The translations under genes were made by a program, and so were the position numbers. From Candidatus Poribacteria bacterium (GTDB taxonomy: Bacteria; Poribacteria; WGA-4E; WGA-3G), in the NCBI GenBank assembly GCA_022819945.1, contig JAJEGI010000021.1:1-64000 (forward strand): DNA of 64,000 nucleotides, read 5' to 3'. This document shows, piece by piece, positions 8,401 to 17,572 of this stretch (positions are counted from its first letter, which is position 1; the number at the start of each line of letters is the position of its first letter). Under the pieces are notes generated by a model. The model saw only the letters and a list, made by a program, of their open reading frames with translations, ran no database searches and was not told where the DNA came from.

Positions 8401-9530
8401 GAGGTTTGGATGGCAGCCTGCACGTCGGCGACTGCGGCAGCCTCTTGGAAACTTGGGTTGCCCTGTTTGCCTGTATGGATGGCTTGCAGGAACTGATGTG
8501 CCTCGATTGTCTTCAGATCGTCGTAGCCTAATCCGACACCGGGACCGGGGTTGAAATCGCTGTGGAACGGATGGTTCGGACCGCTCAAGATGCGGGTGTA
8601 TCCGTCAGGAGAGCCGTCCTCAGCCGGTAGGTAAACCTCAAGTTCGTTCATCTGCTCGAAGTTCCAGCGCAGTGCGCCGTCTGTACCGTTCACTTCAAAC
8701 GCCATCTCGCATTTGGGGCCGTTAATAACTCGGCATGCTTCGAGTGTGCCTCTGGCACCGTTTTCAAACTGGACGAGAGCCCCGACGTAGTCTTCGTTGG
8801 TAACGGGTTCTGTTTTGCCGTCTGCTCCAAGCGTAAAGTGCGTGCCGGTGCCTGCTGTCGCTACCGGACGTTTTGGGATAAATGTCTCTTGTTGCGAAAT
8901 GATGCTGTCAATACCGCCGACGATAAAGTGTGCCATGTCGATGACGTGAGAAAGCAGATCACCGAGTGTTCCCAATCCGGCGATTTCTTTCTGAAACCGC
9001 CACGAAAGCACGGCTTGCGGATGGCTTGCGTAGCCAGCGAAAAATCTGCCACGATAGTGGGTGAGTCTACCGAGTTTTCCCTCTGAAATCAGTTGATGTG
9101 CGTATTGGACGACGGGTGCCCATCTGTAGTTATAGCCCACACAGGTCAGGACATCTGCACGTTGTGCGGCGGCATGGATGGCTTTTGTTTCTGCAGGGTT
9201 CCGTCCGACCGGTTTCTCGCAGAAGATGTGCTTCCCCGCGGCTGCTGCTGCCTCGACGATCTCAAGGTGCATACTGTTGGGTGCGGCGATATTGACGACT
9301 TGGACATCCTCGTTTGCTATTACATCTCGGAAATCGGTAGTTGTGCGTTCAAATCCGAAACGCGTTTTTGCCTCGATTGTGCGTTCGACGACATCATCTG
9401 CACAGATGATAAGTTCAGGTTGAAGTGGGTTGTCGTAAAACCGGTCTTTGATCTGGCGATAAGCACGAGCGTGCGTCATGCCCATCCATCCCATACCGAT
9501 AATGCCGATGCCTATTGTATTTTTTCCCAT
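8370..9530 (-). CDS. Gfo/Idh/MocA family oxidoreductase
   Basis: A 386-residue dehydrogenase with the Rossmann glycine motif [17 protein letters not shown], the Lys-Pro motif [10 protein letters not shown], and a C-terminal domain with [17 protein letters not shown] (family histidine region). It is a cytoplasmic NAD(P)-dependent sugar oxidoreductase by family. It lies between two exported-protein genes on the same strand and slightly overlaps the preceding part of the CRTAC1 frame. It differs clearly from the Gfo proteins at 2.6, 51.3 and 58.2 kb, so this is not a recent duplication. Substrate unknown. Confidence 0.88.
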   Translation of the reverse strand: MGKNTIGIGIIGMGWMGMTHARAYRQIKDRFYDNPLQPELIICADDVVERTIEAKTRFGFERTTTDFRDVIANEDVQVVNIAAPNSMHLEIVEAAAAAGKHIFCEKPVGRNPAETKAIHAAAQRADVLTCVGYNYRWAPVVQYAHQLISEGKLGRLTHYRGRFFAGYASHPQAVLSWRFQKEIAGLGTLGDLLSHVIDMAHFIVGGIDSIISQQETFIPKRPVATAGTGTHFTLGADGKTEPVTNEDYVGALVQFENGARGTLEACRVINGPKCEMAFEVNGTDGALRWNFEQMNELEVYLPAEDGSPDGYTRILSGPNHPFHSDFNPGPGVGLGYDDLKTIEAHQFLQAIHTGKQGNPSFQEAAAVADVQAAIQTSWEEDRWISV

Positions 9531-9588
9531 TCTTTTGATATATTGTGATGAGTTGCTGGGTTCGTTCCGTTCAACCCAGCCTAAAGTT

Positions 9589-10308
9589 CTATTGAGGTCT
9601 GAGGGTGGATCCTTTTTTCAGATGTCCCCAAGTCGTTGTGAGTTTGGTTTGTGGTTCAACGGGACGCGGTTTTCCGGGGCCTCCGTCGCGGATATTTTCG
9701 CCTGTGATTTCGACATCATCAAAGTGTGCACGGCCATCTGCGACGACGAGACCGGCTTGCCCTCCTTTTAAGAGATCCTCATCAAGCGCGATAAATACTG
9801 CGTCGTCAATTTTAAATTCGAGTGTGCCATCTTCGTAGATAGTGGCGGTCAGATCATACCAGGTATCAATTTCCGCTTCAAATGGGTAGGTGATGATGTT
9901 CCAATCGTTTTGAGCTGCCTTTATAATTCGGACGGTGCCAAAGATATAATCGAGAAAAAAGAGGTAGCGGCTATCCTCTTCGCCTCTATCGTGGAGTGTC
10001 AGTCCGATGGTTGGTGGTTCGTTCTTATCTTCCACCAACTTTGCGCGACAGGAGAGGGAGTAGTGTTTCCAAGTAAGTTCACCTGTTAGCCAGAGACTCA
10101 TAAAGCCCGGTAAAAAGATTTCGCCGACGGCTTCACCATCGTCGATCCACCACTTTTCGACCTTCCGGTCGATGTTAAAGATTTTCCATTCGCGGGTGTC
10201 TTTGTCTTCAAAATCGTCGCGCCATGTGCCTGCAAGGCTGGGTTGCCATGCCCAGATTGAAAGGCAGGCAAGCGTGATAACTGCGATGATTGGCATTAAT
10301 TTTTTCAT
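9589..10308 (-). CDS. Exported LamG/DUF1080-like jelly-roll protein with TTTWGxLK tail
   Basis: The start at ATG 10308 ([20 protein letters not shown]) overlaps the helicase stop by four bases (ATGA) and has GAAGGAG upstream; it gives a good signal peptide ending in SLAG. The body ([70 protein letters not shown]) has the beta-sandwich pattern of LamG/3-keto-disaccharide hydrolase-like (DUF1080) domains, which bind or cleave glycans. It ends [18 protein letters not shown], matching the tail motif of the propeller at 5.6 kb. Translational coupling to a DNA-repair helicase is probably incidental. Confidence 0.75.
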   Translation of the reverse strand: MKKLMPIIAVITLACLSIWAWQPSLAGTWRDDFEDKDTREWKIFNIDRKVEKWWIDDGEAVGEIFLPGFMSLWLTGELTWKHYSLSCRAKLVEDKNEPPTIGLTLHDRGEEDSRYLFFLDYIFGTVRIIKAAQNDWNIITYPFEAEIDTWYDLTATIYEDGTLEFKIDDAVFIALDEDLLKGGQAGLVVADGRAHFDDVEITGENIRDGGPGKPRPVEPQTKLTTTWGHLKKGSTLRPQ

Positions 10309-13300
10309 TCTTCTTCTCCTTCGGTTATGATACATTGTCCATTTGAGTCTGCGTAGGGGCAGGAGCAGCAATGATTCGTGTTTTTATTATAATTGCCCTG
10401 CTGCAGTGCCGAGATTTTTTCCAGCCACCGTTCGGTAGTTTCCTGTAATTCTGCTACCCTGAAATGCTTCTGTATGTATTGATCCTGTTCAATAAAAAAT
10501 AAGTTAATCGTTACTCTCGGTTGTTCAGGGTAGCGTCGATGCAGAAGCAGACCGTAAAGTTCCATTTCTGGATGATACACATCTGAATCCTGAGCATCGT
10601 CGGTTTTGTAATTGATGACCTGCCAGTGTCCAGTTTTATCTTTAAAGAGTCTATCGAATCTGCCGTCAATAATATGTCCTTCAATATCGGCATGGACTTG
10701 CTGGTTCGTCCGAGTTTCGGATGCTGAGAGCGCGGTTTCTCCGAGTTGGGAGTTGATAAAATTATTAGCGGATGTATGAAGTACCGTTGTTAAGTTGCTC
10801 GTTGCTTCGGAATAATTCTCAGCAGTTTGGTTAATAATCGTGTCAAGATTGTCCGTGTCTGATTGCTGTCTTATTCGTGTGAGGGTATAGCGAATCGCGT
10901 TGTCCAATTCGTCTGCGTCAGGATCTACTTCCTCTTGCCCGTTCGTTGGGATTCGTAGCACATTTTCCAACTGGTAGCGCAATGGGCAGCGGGCATAGTT
11001 CGCAAGTTCTGTGACGGAGAAAGAGGCATGGATCCCGTTTGAATTGGGAAACTGTTTCGGACGTTCTGGGAATTCTATTGGTGTTGTTTCATCAGAAATT
11101 TTATCCACGGATTCGGGGTCTGCAAGTGCTCGAGAAATCGGAATTTGGAGATGGAATCCTTCGAGGCTTGTGTTACCATCCTTAAATACCTTTTGTTCAA
11201 CATCCAAGCTCAGTGAATGGTCTTCTTCGCTGATACCGAGGTATGTGTGGAGCCATTCAAGAATTTGTTGAGGCTTACCATTATCTGGGGATGTACTTGA
11301 TAAAATGAGCCGATCACGGGCACGTGTTGCCCCAACATAAAACAGCCTTTTCTTTTCCGCATCCTCTTTTTCGTCCGCCCGATTTTTCATGTAAGAAACG
11401 ATCTCTGGTGCAGTTTTCTTATAATCATTATCCGGATTAAGCGGACTGAAACCGATACCGAATACGTCATCAATGAAAGGTTCACTGTTTGGTCTTCCGC
11501 TTCGATTGAGACATGGGAGTATCACAATGGGAAATTGAAGCCCCTTGGCAGCATGGATTGTCATGATTTGAATTGCACCTCTGCTTGCCTCAATCGGAGC
11601 CTGTCCTTCCCGACGTTCTTCCGTAATTAGGATATCCAGAAATTCGATAAAATCTGCAAGGGTTCGCGTGTTTTCATTGCCGTCAAAATTTCTGGCGTGT
11701 TCTAAGAGTTTTTGGTAGTTTGCCCAGCGCTGTTGTCCTTGTTTCCCAGTTTTCAGAGTTCCAATCATACCAGTTTCATTAACGATCGTGCTGATAAGTT
11801 GGTTTACAGACATGCGGTGTGCGATCTGGATGTGTTTTTTTAGGATTGCTATTGCTCGGTTGAGGTTATCCGTACATGCTGGATGTTTCTGTGCTTTCTG
11901 CCAAAAACTATCTCCCAGTTGCAGCGAAATTTCGTAGAGTTCAGAGTCAGAAATACCGAAAGCTGGACCGCGAAGGACCCCGACAAGAGATGTATGATGC
12001 TCTGTTGGTGCGTTGAGAAAATTGAGATAGTTCCAAAAATCGTAGATTTCTTGGCGTTGATAGAAACCGATTCCGCCAGTAGTAAGATAAGGTATGCCTG
12101 TTTCAAGTAGGGCATGTTCAATATCAGGGAGGTGTGTTCTATATTGGATAAGTATAGCGATATCGCCGTACTCAATCGGGCGCGCTACTTCGTTGCCATT
12201 ATCACCGCGCAGCCACACCGTTTCTTTGTTTAGTTTCATGTTTTTGATGTGGTGTGCGATGAGGGTGTACTCGTTTACATTTTCGTCCCCCTGTTTTCCG
12301 AGAAGAATCTTGACAGTTCCATCTACAGTCGTGTGGCGAGTTTGGATAAGAGCTTCATACGGCACTTCAAATTCATTTTCATTTCCATCGCCCATCAAGT
12401 GATCAAAAAAGTAATTGACGAATCCGATCGGATCGCGTAAAGAACGAAAATTCTCTTCGAGGGAGACCTTGAAGCCGCCGTTTTCAATGATTTTTTCTTC
12501 TGTCTTTTCAAATACGCGGACATCCGAACCGCGAAACCCGTAGACGCTCTGCTTCGGGTCGCCGACGATAAATAGATTTGCGTTTTTCATTTTGCTTGTC
12601 AGCAGCATCACCAACTCGTACTGTAGTTCATTTGTATCCTGATATTCGTCTACCATGTAATACTTGTGTCGGGATACCAATTTCTGTCGGATACCTTCGT
12701 TGTTGCGGAGCAAATCGCGGGTTTTCAACTGTAGATCGTTGAAATCAAGTGCGCCTTGGGAGAATTTGGCAATTTCATAGTCGTTGAGAATTCGTTTGTA
12801 GAGTGTAAGTAGATCGCGGATTGTACTGAGCAGGAAATCATCATCCGCTCCGAGAGAAGGAGTATCTTTAATCTTCTTCGCAGCTGATACCAAAAAATTA
12901 ATCTCGGTCTCAATATGTGTTGTTTCAACTTTGAGTCCCATAAAATCTCTTTTCGCAATGGTATTTGTTCCAGTGACGATTAAATTGGCAATTTCTTTAA
13001 GCAAGTTCAACACTTCAATCGAGTTTAGGTTTTGCCCAGATAGTGTTTCTAATTGTTGAGTTAAATCCCTAACCGCATCACTATTTTTAGCACTCGCAAC
13101 TACCAAAACGGCATTTAAGCATCGGATGAATTCAACAACATCAAGTACCGACATCAATGTTATGAAGACACTTTTTTGCCATGACTGACGTATCTCGGAT
13201 TCGCTTTGACGGTCATAAATTTCTCGCGTGAGCTGCGCTATGATGTCACGTTTGTCCACCATAGTGGAAAAGAGTTCTTCCAGTTTTTGACGGTTTATAT

Positions 13301-13787
13301 AGCATTGTAACACACGGCGGAGTTTGGGGTAATGTCTGTCTTCTTGGTTTATAGCAATATCCTTAAGTGTTTTCTTAAGGGTTTCTTGTAGTAAGAGTTT
13401 CTGATCAATACTTGATAGCGTGTTAAAGTTAGCGGGGACACCGGCTTGGAAAGGGAATTCCCGCAGAATACTTGAACAGAACGCGTGGATGGTTGAGATG
13501 TGTGCTGAGTTCATCTCATCGCGAAAACGTTGAAGTGAATTACTGTGTTCTACGTTGGCGTTTTCTACTTTCTCAGACATCTCTTCAATAATTCGCTCCT
13601 TCATTTCAGCGGCGGCTTTATCTGTGAAGGTGATCGCGACAATTTCCCGCGGCGTGACATTGCCCTCACGCAGAATTTTGAGGTAACGTTCAACCAACAC
13701 AGTGGTTTTTCCGGATCCGGCACCGGCAGTTACACAGACATGTTTATTTATGTTGAGAGCTTCTTGCTGACTTGGTGTTAATCTCAT
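10305..13787 (-). CDS. addA: AddA/UvrD-like helicase-exonuclease (PcrA-type motor plus Fe-S staple nuclease)
   Basis: An 1160-residue SF1A helicase-nuclease for double-strand-break end processing. Helicase motifs: TAGAGSGKTT (Walker A, about residue 20), ITFTDKAAAEMKERI (Ia), YMVDEYQDTNELQYE (II), VGDPKQSVYGFRGSD (III), TIHAAKGLQFPIVIL (V) and LFYVGATRARDRLIL (VI). The C-terminal PD-(D/E)XK nuclease shows GRFDRL and a later VINYKT. A cysteine before the nuclease (ARCPLRY) and a terminal CCSCPY...C cluster look like an Fe-S staple of the AddB/Cas4 type, more usual in the partner subunit than in AddA. No addB is in the window. Its stop overlaps the following signal-peptide gene. Confidence 0.85.
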   Translation of the reverse strand: MRLTPSQQEALNINKHVCVTAGAGSGKTTVLVERYLKILREGNVTPREIVAITFTDKAAAEMKERIIEEMSEKVENANVEHSNSLQRFRDEMNSAHISTIHAFCSSILREFPFQAGVPANFNTLSSIDQKLLLQETLKKTLKDIAINQEDRHYPKLRRVLQCYINRQKLEELFSTMVDKRDIIAQLTREIYDRQSESEIRQSWQKSVFITLMSVLDVVEFIRCLNAVLVVASAKNSDAVRDLTQQLETLSGQNLNSIEVLNLLKEIANLIVTGTNTIAKRDFMGLKVETTHIETEINFLVSAAKKIKDTPSLGADDDFLLSTIRDLLTLYKRILNDYEIAKFSQGALDFNDLQLKTRDLLRNNEGIRQKLVSRHKYYMVDEYQDTNELQYELVMLLTSKMKNANLFIVGDPKQSVYGFRGSDVRVFEKTEEKIIENGGFKVSLEENFRSLRDPIGFVNYFFDHLMGDGNENEFEVPYEALIQTRHTTVDGTVKILLGKQGDENVNEYTLIAHHIKNMKLNKETVWLRGDNGNEVARPIEYGDIAILIQYRTHLPDIEHALLETGIPYLTTGGIGFYQRQEIYDFWNYLNFLNAPTEHHTSLVGVLRGPAFGISDSELYEISLQLGDSFWQKAQKHPACTDNLNRAIAILKKHIQIAHRMSVNQLISTIVNETGMIGTLKTGKQGQQRWANYQKLLEHARNFDGNENTRTLADFIEFLDILITEERREGQAPIEASRGAIQIMTIHAAKGLQFPIVILPCLNRSGRPNSEPFIDDVFGIGFSPLNPDNDYKKTAPEIVSYMKNRADEKEDAEKKRLFYVGATRARDRLILSSTSPDNGKPQQILEWLHTYLGISEEDHSLSLDVEQKVFKDGNTSLEGFHLQIPISRALADPESVDKISDETTPIEFPERPKQFPNSNGIHASFSVTELANYARCPLRYQLENVLRIPTNGQEEVDPDADELDNAIRYTLTRIRQQSDTDNLDTIINQTAENYSEATSNLTTVLHTSANNFINSQLGETALSASETRTNQQVHADIEGHIIDGRFDRLFKDKTGHWQVINYKTDDAQDSDVYHPEMELYGLLLHRRYPEQPRVTINLFFIEQDQYIQKHFRVAELQETTERWLEKISALQQGNYNKNTNHCCSCPYADSNGQCIITEGEEE

Positions 13788-13820
13788 TTTTCGTTGGTTT
13801 CTTGCAGTAATTTTGTTTAC

Positions 13821-13838
13821 GGCACGTTGGAACGTGCC
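13821..13838. repeat. Palindrome GGCACGTT-GG-AACGTGCC
   Basis: A perfect 8-base inverted repeat with a 2-base loop lies in the 59-base gap between the helicase and the ABC ATPase, followed by TACTACTTTTAA. It is one of several short GC-stem palindromes followed by CTAC or CCTAC (compare 39971-39985). It may also serve as a terminator for the ABC gene's upstream neighbour region or as a mobile palindrome. Confidence 0.55.
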
Positions 13839-13846
13839 TACTACTT

Positions 13847-14914
13847 TTAATCTGGGAGTGGGATGATCGCCTTCGCTGCTATTGCGACTTGCACGGTGTC
13901 TCCTGGTTTTTTTGTTTCGATACCGGGATTGTAATGGACGGCTTTGAGCGGAATATCTGCAGTTACTAACTGGTATTCTTCTATCCTGCCTAAGTAGTTG
14001 ACCGCGGTAATCTTCGCCGTTATCGTGTTTTCGGCGTGGTTGCTGTCGTTAACGATGAGTGCTTCGGGACGAATTGAGCACTGCACGGGTGTTCCCTCGC
14101 TTAAGGCGTGATACACAGTTTCGGAGTGAAGCGTTCCGATAGCGGTTTCGATTGCTGCACTGCCGTTCGATGTGTGTTGGACTTTACCTGAGATGAAATT
14201 GGTTTCGCCGACGAAGCTTGCCACAAAAGCGTTCTTTGGGAACTGATACACCTCGCGTGGGGTGCCGACTTGGATGACAATACCGTCCTGCATGATTGCC
14301 ATCCGATCCGCCATAGAGAGTGCATCAACTTGGTCATGTGTGACGTAGAACATTGTGATATTTGTTCTGTCGTGGATCTGTTTTATTTCGTCGCGCATCT
14401 GTTGCCGGAGCGCAGCATCGAGGTTGCTAATCGGTTCGTCAAGGAGTAGGACGCTCGGTTCAATAACAAGGGCGCGTGCGAGTGCGATGCGCTGTTGTTG
14501 TCCACCGGAAAGTGTATTGACGGCGCGATCGCGATAGTCTACCATCTGTACCATCTCAAGGGCGCGTGTGATCTTTTCAGACCGTTCCGATCTGTCAAAT
14601 TTACGGAGTGTGAGTCCGTATTCGATGTTTTCGGCGACGGACATGTGGGGCCAGAGGGCATAGTTTTGGAATACCATCCCTGTATTGCGTTGGTGTGGGG
14701 GGACATCGTTCACGACGGTATCGTCGAACCGTAATTCGCCGGCATCGGGTTTATAGAATCCTGCGACGATGCGCAAAAAGGTCGATTTGCCGCATCCGGA
14801 TGGACCGAGGAGGAAGAAGAATTCGCCTTTTTCAATATTCAGGCTCACGTCGTTAACGGCGAGCGTCGTATCGAATGCTTTTGTGACATGTGTTAGTTGA
14901 ACTGCAACTGCCAT
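13847..14914 (-). CDS. ABC transporter ATP-binding protein, MalK/PotA type
   Basis: A 355-residue ATPase of the carbohydrate/polyamine/iron importer class. Motifs: GPSGCGKST (Walker A), Q-loop VFQNYALWPHMSV, LSGGQQQR (signature), VLLLDEPISNLD (Walker B and D-loop) and VTHD (H-loop). A C-terminal TOBE-like regulatory region follows from about residue 240. It energises import across the inner membrane together with permeases and a binding protein, none of which are encoded nearby, so it may serve several systems. A dispersed 50-base repeat lies immediately upstream of its ATG. Confidence 0.9.
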   Translation of the reverse strand: MAVAVQLTHVTKAFDTTLAVNDVSLNIEKGEFFFLLGPSGCGKSTFLRIVAGFYKPDAGELRFDDTVVNDVPPHQRNTGMVFQNYALWPHMSVAENIEYGLTLRKFDRSERSEKITRALEMVQMVDYRDRAVNTLSGGQQQRIALARALVIEPSVLLLDEPISNLDAALRQQMRDEIKQIHDRTNITMFYVTHDQVDALSMADRMAIMQDGIVIQVGTPREVYQFPKNAFVASFVGETNFISGKVQHTSNGSAAIETAIGTLHSETVYHALSEGTPVQCSIRPEALIVNDSNHAENTITAKITAVNYLGRIEEYQLVTADIPLKAVHYNPGIETKKPGDTVQVAIAAKAIIPLPD

Positions 14915-14920
14915 ATTTTT

Positions 14921-14970
14921 AAATATTGGGTTTCTGCCCCGTTTGTTCCGTTGTCAAAAACGGGTTTCTT
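14921..14970. repeat. Dispersed repeat, AAATATTGGGTTTCTGC family, copy 1
   Basis: About 50 bases (AAATATTGGGTTTCTGC, then a GTTTGTTCCGTTGTCAAAAAC core, ending GGTTTCTT) closely match the reverse complement of 24601-24647. An internal inverted repeat (CCGTTTG...CAAAAACGG) gives hairpin potential. It is directly upstream of the ABC ATPase start. Confidence 0.7.
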
Positions 14971-15026
14971 ATGTGTTTCAACAATATTGGGGTTAATTGC
15001 ATGTTTTCTTATTTTTGCTCTTTTGT

Positions 15027-15836
15027 CTACGGTATGTCTTGAACGCATCGGAATCCGATGGTACTGCCAGATGAGAGATGATACCACCGATCAGCGACGC
15101 GGAGGTCTTCAGGACTCCCGCCCCATCCACCACCGCGCAAGATCCGAAAGTTTTCGTTATCTGGCGCGATTTCTCTACCGAAGCGTGGATTGTTTTCTGG
15201 ACTTATGCTATAAAATTCGCCGTTGTATTCGTCGAAACACCATTCCCATGCATTCCCTGCCATGTCGTATAAGTTATAGCCATTGGGCGGAAAGCTGCCG
15301 ACGGGTGCCGTCCATTTCCATTGATCTGTTTCGCCAGTGCCGCCGAAATTCGCGTCTGTATGTGTAATTATATCACCATTCGGGTATAATTTTCCAGTCA
15401 GATTTCCGCGTGCTGCGTATTCCCATTCTGCTTCGGTGGGTAACCGCTTGTTTGCCCATGCGGCATAGGCAGCAGCATCGCGCCAGTTCACGCGGACGAC
15501 GGGGGCATCCGGGGCATTGAATCGCGGGTTATGCGATAGTGGTGGCTGCGGGTAACCTGTACTTTTAACAAATTTTTGGTAGCGTGCGTTCGTTACTTCA
15601 TACTGGTCCATGTAAAATGCGTTGAGAGTAACGGTATGCACGGGTTGTTCGTCGCTATCGCCAGTCGTGGACCCCATCTGAAATGTACCTGCCGGCATTA
15701 AGACCATTGTGGCACCGTCGATCTCAGAAACGATTTCAGCGGTGTGTTCGGTGAAGGATGAACCTTCATCGTTCTGCACGCAGGCGGATAGACTCACACA
15801 GGTGATGCAAATGAGAAGCGTGTCGGCAATCCTCAT
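15027..15836 (-). CDS. SUMF1/FGE-domain lipoprotein (probably not an active formylglycine generator)
   Basis: ATG 15836 (MRIADTLLICITCVSLSAC) overlaps the selA stop by four bases (ATGA) and gives a lipoprotein signal with lipobox SLSAC. The mature protein has the SUMF1 fold pattern: MVLMPAGTFQMGS, YEVTNARYQKFV, VVRVNWRDAAAYAAW, RLPTEAEWEYAARG, MAGNAWEWCFDEY, LRGGGWGG and GFRCV. The paired cysteines of active formylglycine-generating enzymes, near the RGGxW/R-YR end, are missing (GWGGSPEDLRVADRWY). It is therefore more likely a structural or binding member of the superfamily. Translational coupling suggests coexpression with selA. Confidence 0.85.
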   Translation of the reverse strand: MRIADTLLICITCVSLSACVQNDEGSSFTEHTAEIVSEIDGATMVLMPAGTFQMGSTTGDSDEQPVHTVTLNAFYMDQYEVTNARYQKFVKSTGYPQPPLSHNPRFNAPDAPVVRVNWRDAAAYAAWANKRLPTEAEWEYAARGNLTGKLYPNGDIITHTDANFGGTGETDQWKWTAPVGSFPPNGYNLYDMAGNAWEWCFDEYNGEFYSISPENNPRFGREIAPDNENFRILRGGGWGGSPEDLRVADRWYHLSSGSTIGFRCVQDIP

Positions 15837-17278
15837 AGCGATTTGGATATTTGTGTAGCGGCTTCGACGATCCACGCCAGCTCTCTTTCATAAACCGTGC
15901 GGAGATCCAACCAGAACTGTTGATCCTTGATTCTGCCGATGACAGGCGTTGTGGTACTTCGGAACTGTGTAGCAAGCGTTTCAGCAGAGATCTCCGAAGG
16001 TTCAAGGACAAGTGCGATACTGGGTAACGTCTCGACAGGCAGCGCGCCGCTCCCGATTTGCCCGTAGGTTTCCGAAACTTGAATGTTAACCTTTTCGCCG
16101 AAGAGGTCTTGGAGTTGTGCCTTGAGTTCTTTGGCGACGGTTTGGAGTGTCTCTATAGGGCGGGTGTAACGATTGAGCATCGGAAATTGTTCAGCGATTG
16201 TGGTGCTTTCAATGAGATAGCGTTGCAGTGTTGCTGACAGGCCGGCAATGATGAGTTTATCGACTCGGAGTGCGCGCATCATCGGGTTTTTACGCATCTT
16301 TTCGATCCATTCCGCTTTACCGACGATGATCCCTGCCTGCGGGCCACCGAGCAGTTTGTCGCCGCTGAAAGTAACAATATCAACACCGCTGGCGATACGT
16401 TCTCCGACAAGCGGTTCGTGTGGCAGCCCATATTGCGTCATATCAATGAGTGCCCCGCTGCCGAGGTCTTCCATCGTAGGGATACCGCGTTGTGCACCGA
16501 GTTCTGTCAATTCTTCCATCGTTGGTGTTGAAGTGAAACCGAGAATTTTATAGTTGCTCGGATGCACCTTGAGGAGCAATCCTGTGTTCTCATTGATAGC
16601 CTCGGCGTAATCTCGGAGATGGGTTCGGTTTGTGGTCCCAACCTCACGGAGTATCGCACCACTTGCCTCCATTACGTCGGGGATACGGAATGCCCCACCG
16701 ATTTCGATGAGTTCGCCGCGTGAGACGATGACTTCTTTACCGCGTGCCATCGTCTGCAGTGCGAGTAGGACGGCGGCGGCGTTGTTATTGACGACCGTGG
16801 ACGCTTCGCAGCCTGTCAGCTGCTGCAGGAGCGGTTCGGTGATCCTATCGCGATGTCCTCGTTTGCCTGTTTCAATGTCGTATTCGAGGTTAACGTAGTT
16901 TTGCGCGGCTTGCTGGATGGCTTCGCAAGCAGCGTTGCTTAGCAGGGATCTGCCTAAGTTGGTATGTGTGACTGTGCCTGTCGCGTTGACGACGGGACGC
17001 ATGCGTGGTGCTGTTTTGGCTACAATTTTTTGGCGTGTCCGTTCGGCGTATTCTGTGTGTTCTGGCAGTTGTGTGTAGTTTCCGCTGAGGATCTCGTTTC
17101 GGATATCAGCAACGGCGGCGCGGAGTGCTTCTGTGATGAGCGGCCGCGCGTAGGTGGCTTGCAAGTCAAGCATTTCCTGTGTGTTCAGGAGTTTTTCGAT
17201 GGCGGGCAATTGCCGGAGGAGGGTTTGTGTAGCAATAGTTGTCAAGATAGTTACCGAAAAATAGCGTTGATTTTCCAA
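15833..17278 (-). CDS. selA: L-seryl-tRNA(Sec) selenium transferase
   Basis: A PLP enzyme that converts seryl-tRNA(Sec) to selenocysteyl-tRNA(Sec) using selenophosphate. The match to SelA is strong throughout: QLPAIEKLL near the N-terminus, RPVVNATGTVTHTNLGRS, VVNNNAAAVLLAL, VSRGELIEIGGAFRIPDVM, EVGTTNRTHL, and the PLP lysine in SGDKLLGGPQAGIIVGK. The protein is near full length (about 480 aa). The frame opens at TTG 17278, 20 bases downstream of a -10 box; another TTG near 17245 (before TTIATQ) is possible. Its presence implies a selenocysteine pathway (selB, selC, selD), none of which is in this window. The next gene, a SUMF1 lipoprotein, overlaps its stop. Confidence 0.92.
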   Translation of the reverse strand: MENQRYFSVTILTTIATQTLLRQLPAIEKLLNTQEMLDLQATYARPLITEALRAAVADIRNEILSGNYTQLPEHTEYAERTRQKIVAKTAPRMRPVVNATGTVTHTNLGRSLLSNAACEAIQQAAQNYVNLEYDIETGKRGHRDRITEPLLQQLTGCEASTVVNNNAAAVLLALQTMARGKEVIVSRGELIEIGGAFRIPDVMEASGAILREVGTTNRTHLRDYAEAINENTGLLLKVHPSNYKILGFTSTPTMEELTELGAQRGIPTMEDLGSGALIDMTQYGLPHEPLVGERIASGVDIVTFSGDKLLGGPQAGIIVGKAEWIEKMRKNPMMRALRVDKLIIAGLSATLQRYLIESTTIAEQFPMLNRYTRPIETLQTVAKELKAQLQDLFGEKVNIQVSETYGQIGSGALPVETLPSIALVLEPSEISAETLATQFRSTTTPVIGRIKDQQFWLDLRTVYERELAWIVEAATQISKSL

Positions 17279-17534
17279 GTGAAGGCTGTTTTCTTATAAA
17301 ATAGCATATTATATGCGAGTTGTCAAGTTGAAAACGCTTGTTAGGGGGATCTCCGAAATCTGTGGTGGAACGGTTTCCTAACCCGATTTCTTCATCTGCT
17401 GCTGGAAAGAAAGGACACATGTCAAACTTAACAACCAACCAAAACCCAAGCAAAAGACACAAGGTAAAAACTATTAATCCCAAACACCCCCTAAGCGTCA
17501 ATTTTTGATGTTCCATATTCGGCGGTATTATCAT
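17166..17534 (-). CDS. Possible small membrane protein overlapping the selA 5' end
   Basis: ATG 17534 has AAAGGA eight bases upstream and encodes MIIPPNMEHQKLTLRG, followed by one hydrophobic segment (CLGLIVFTLCLLLGFWLVV). The rest of the 122-residue frame is low in family-like features, crosses the putative selA promoter and overlaps the selA N-terminus by 113 bases. No homologue is recognised. The ribosome binding site and membrane segment support expression of at least the front part; the overlap argues against it. It may be a decayed gene. Confidence 0.3.
   Translation of the reverse strand: MIIPPNMEHQKLTLRGCLGLIVFTLCLLLGFWLVVKFDMCPFFPAADEEIGLGNRSTTDFGDPPNKRFQLDNSHIICYFIRKQPSLGKSTLFFGNYLDNYCYTNPPPAIARHRKTPEHTGNA
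17298..17326 (-). promoter_or_regulatory. Putative sigma-70 promoter of selA
   Basis: On the minus strand, TTGACA (17326-17321), a 17-base spacer, then TATTTT (17303-17298). The -35 box is a perfect match, the spacer is ideal, and the selA TTG start lies 20 bases beyond the -10 box. This argues for a short leader and a start near 17278. Confidence 0.55.
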
Positions 17535-17572
17535 TGCTTTGTTCCTTTAAATAAATTGAGGATTGCTGATGC

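Noticed and set aside
15027..15836. Calling the SUMF1 lipoprotein an active formylglycine-generating enzyme for the sulfatase at 29.4 kb
   Set aside because: The catalytic cysteines near the GRxWxC region are absent and the protein is lipidated, so only the fold assignment is retained.
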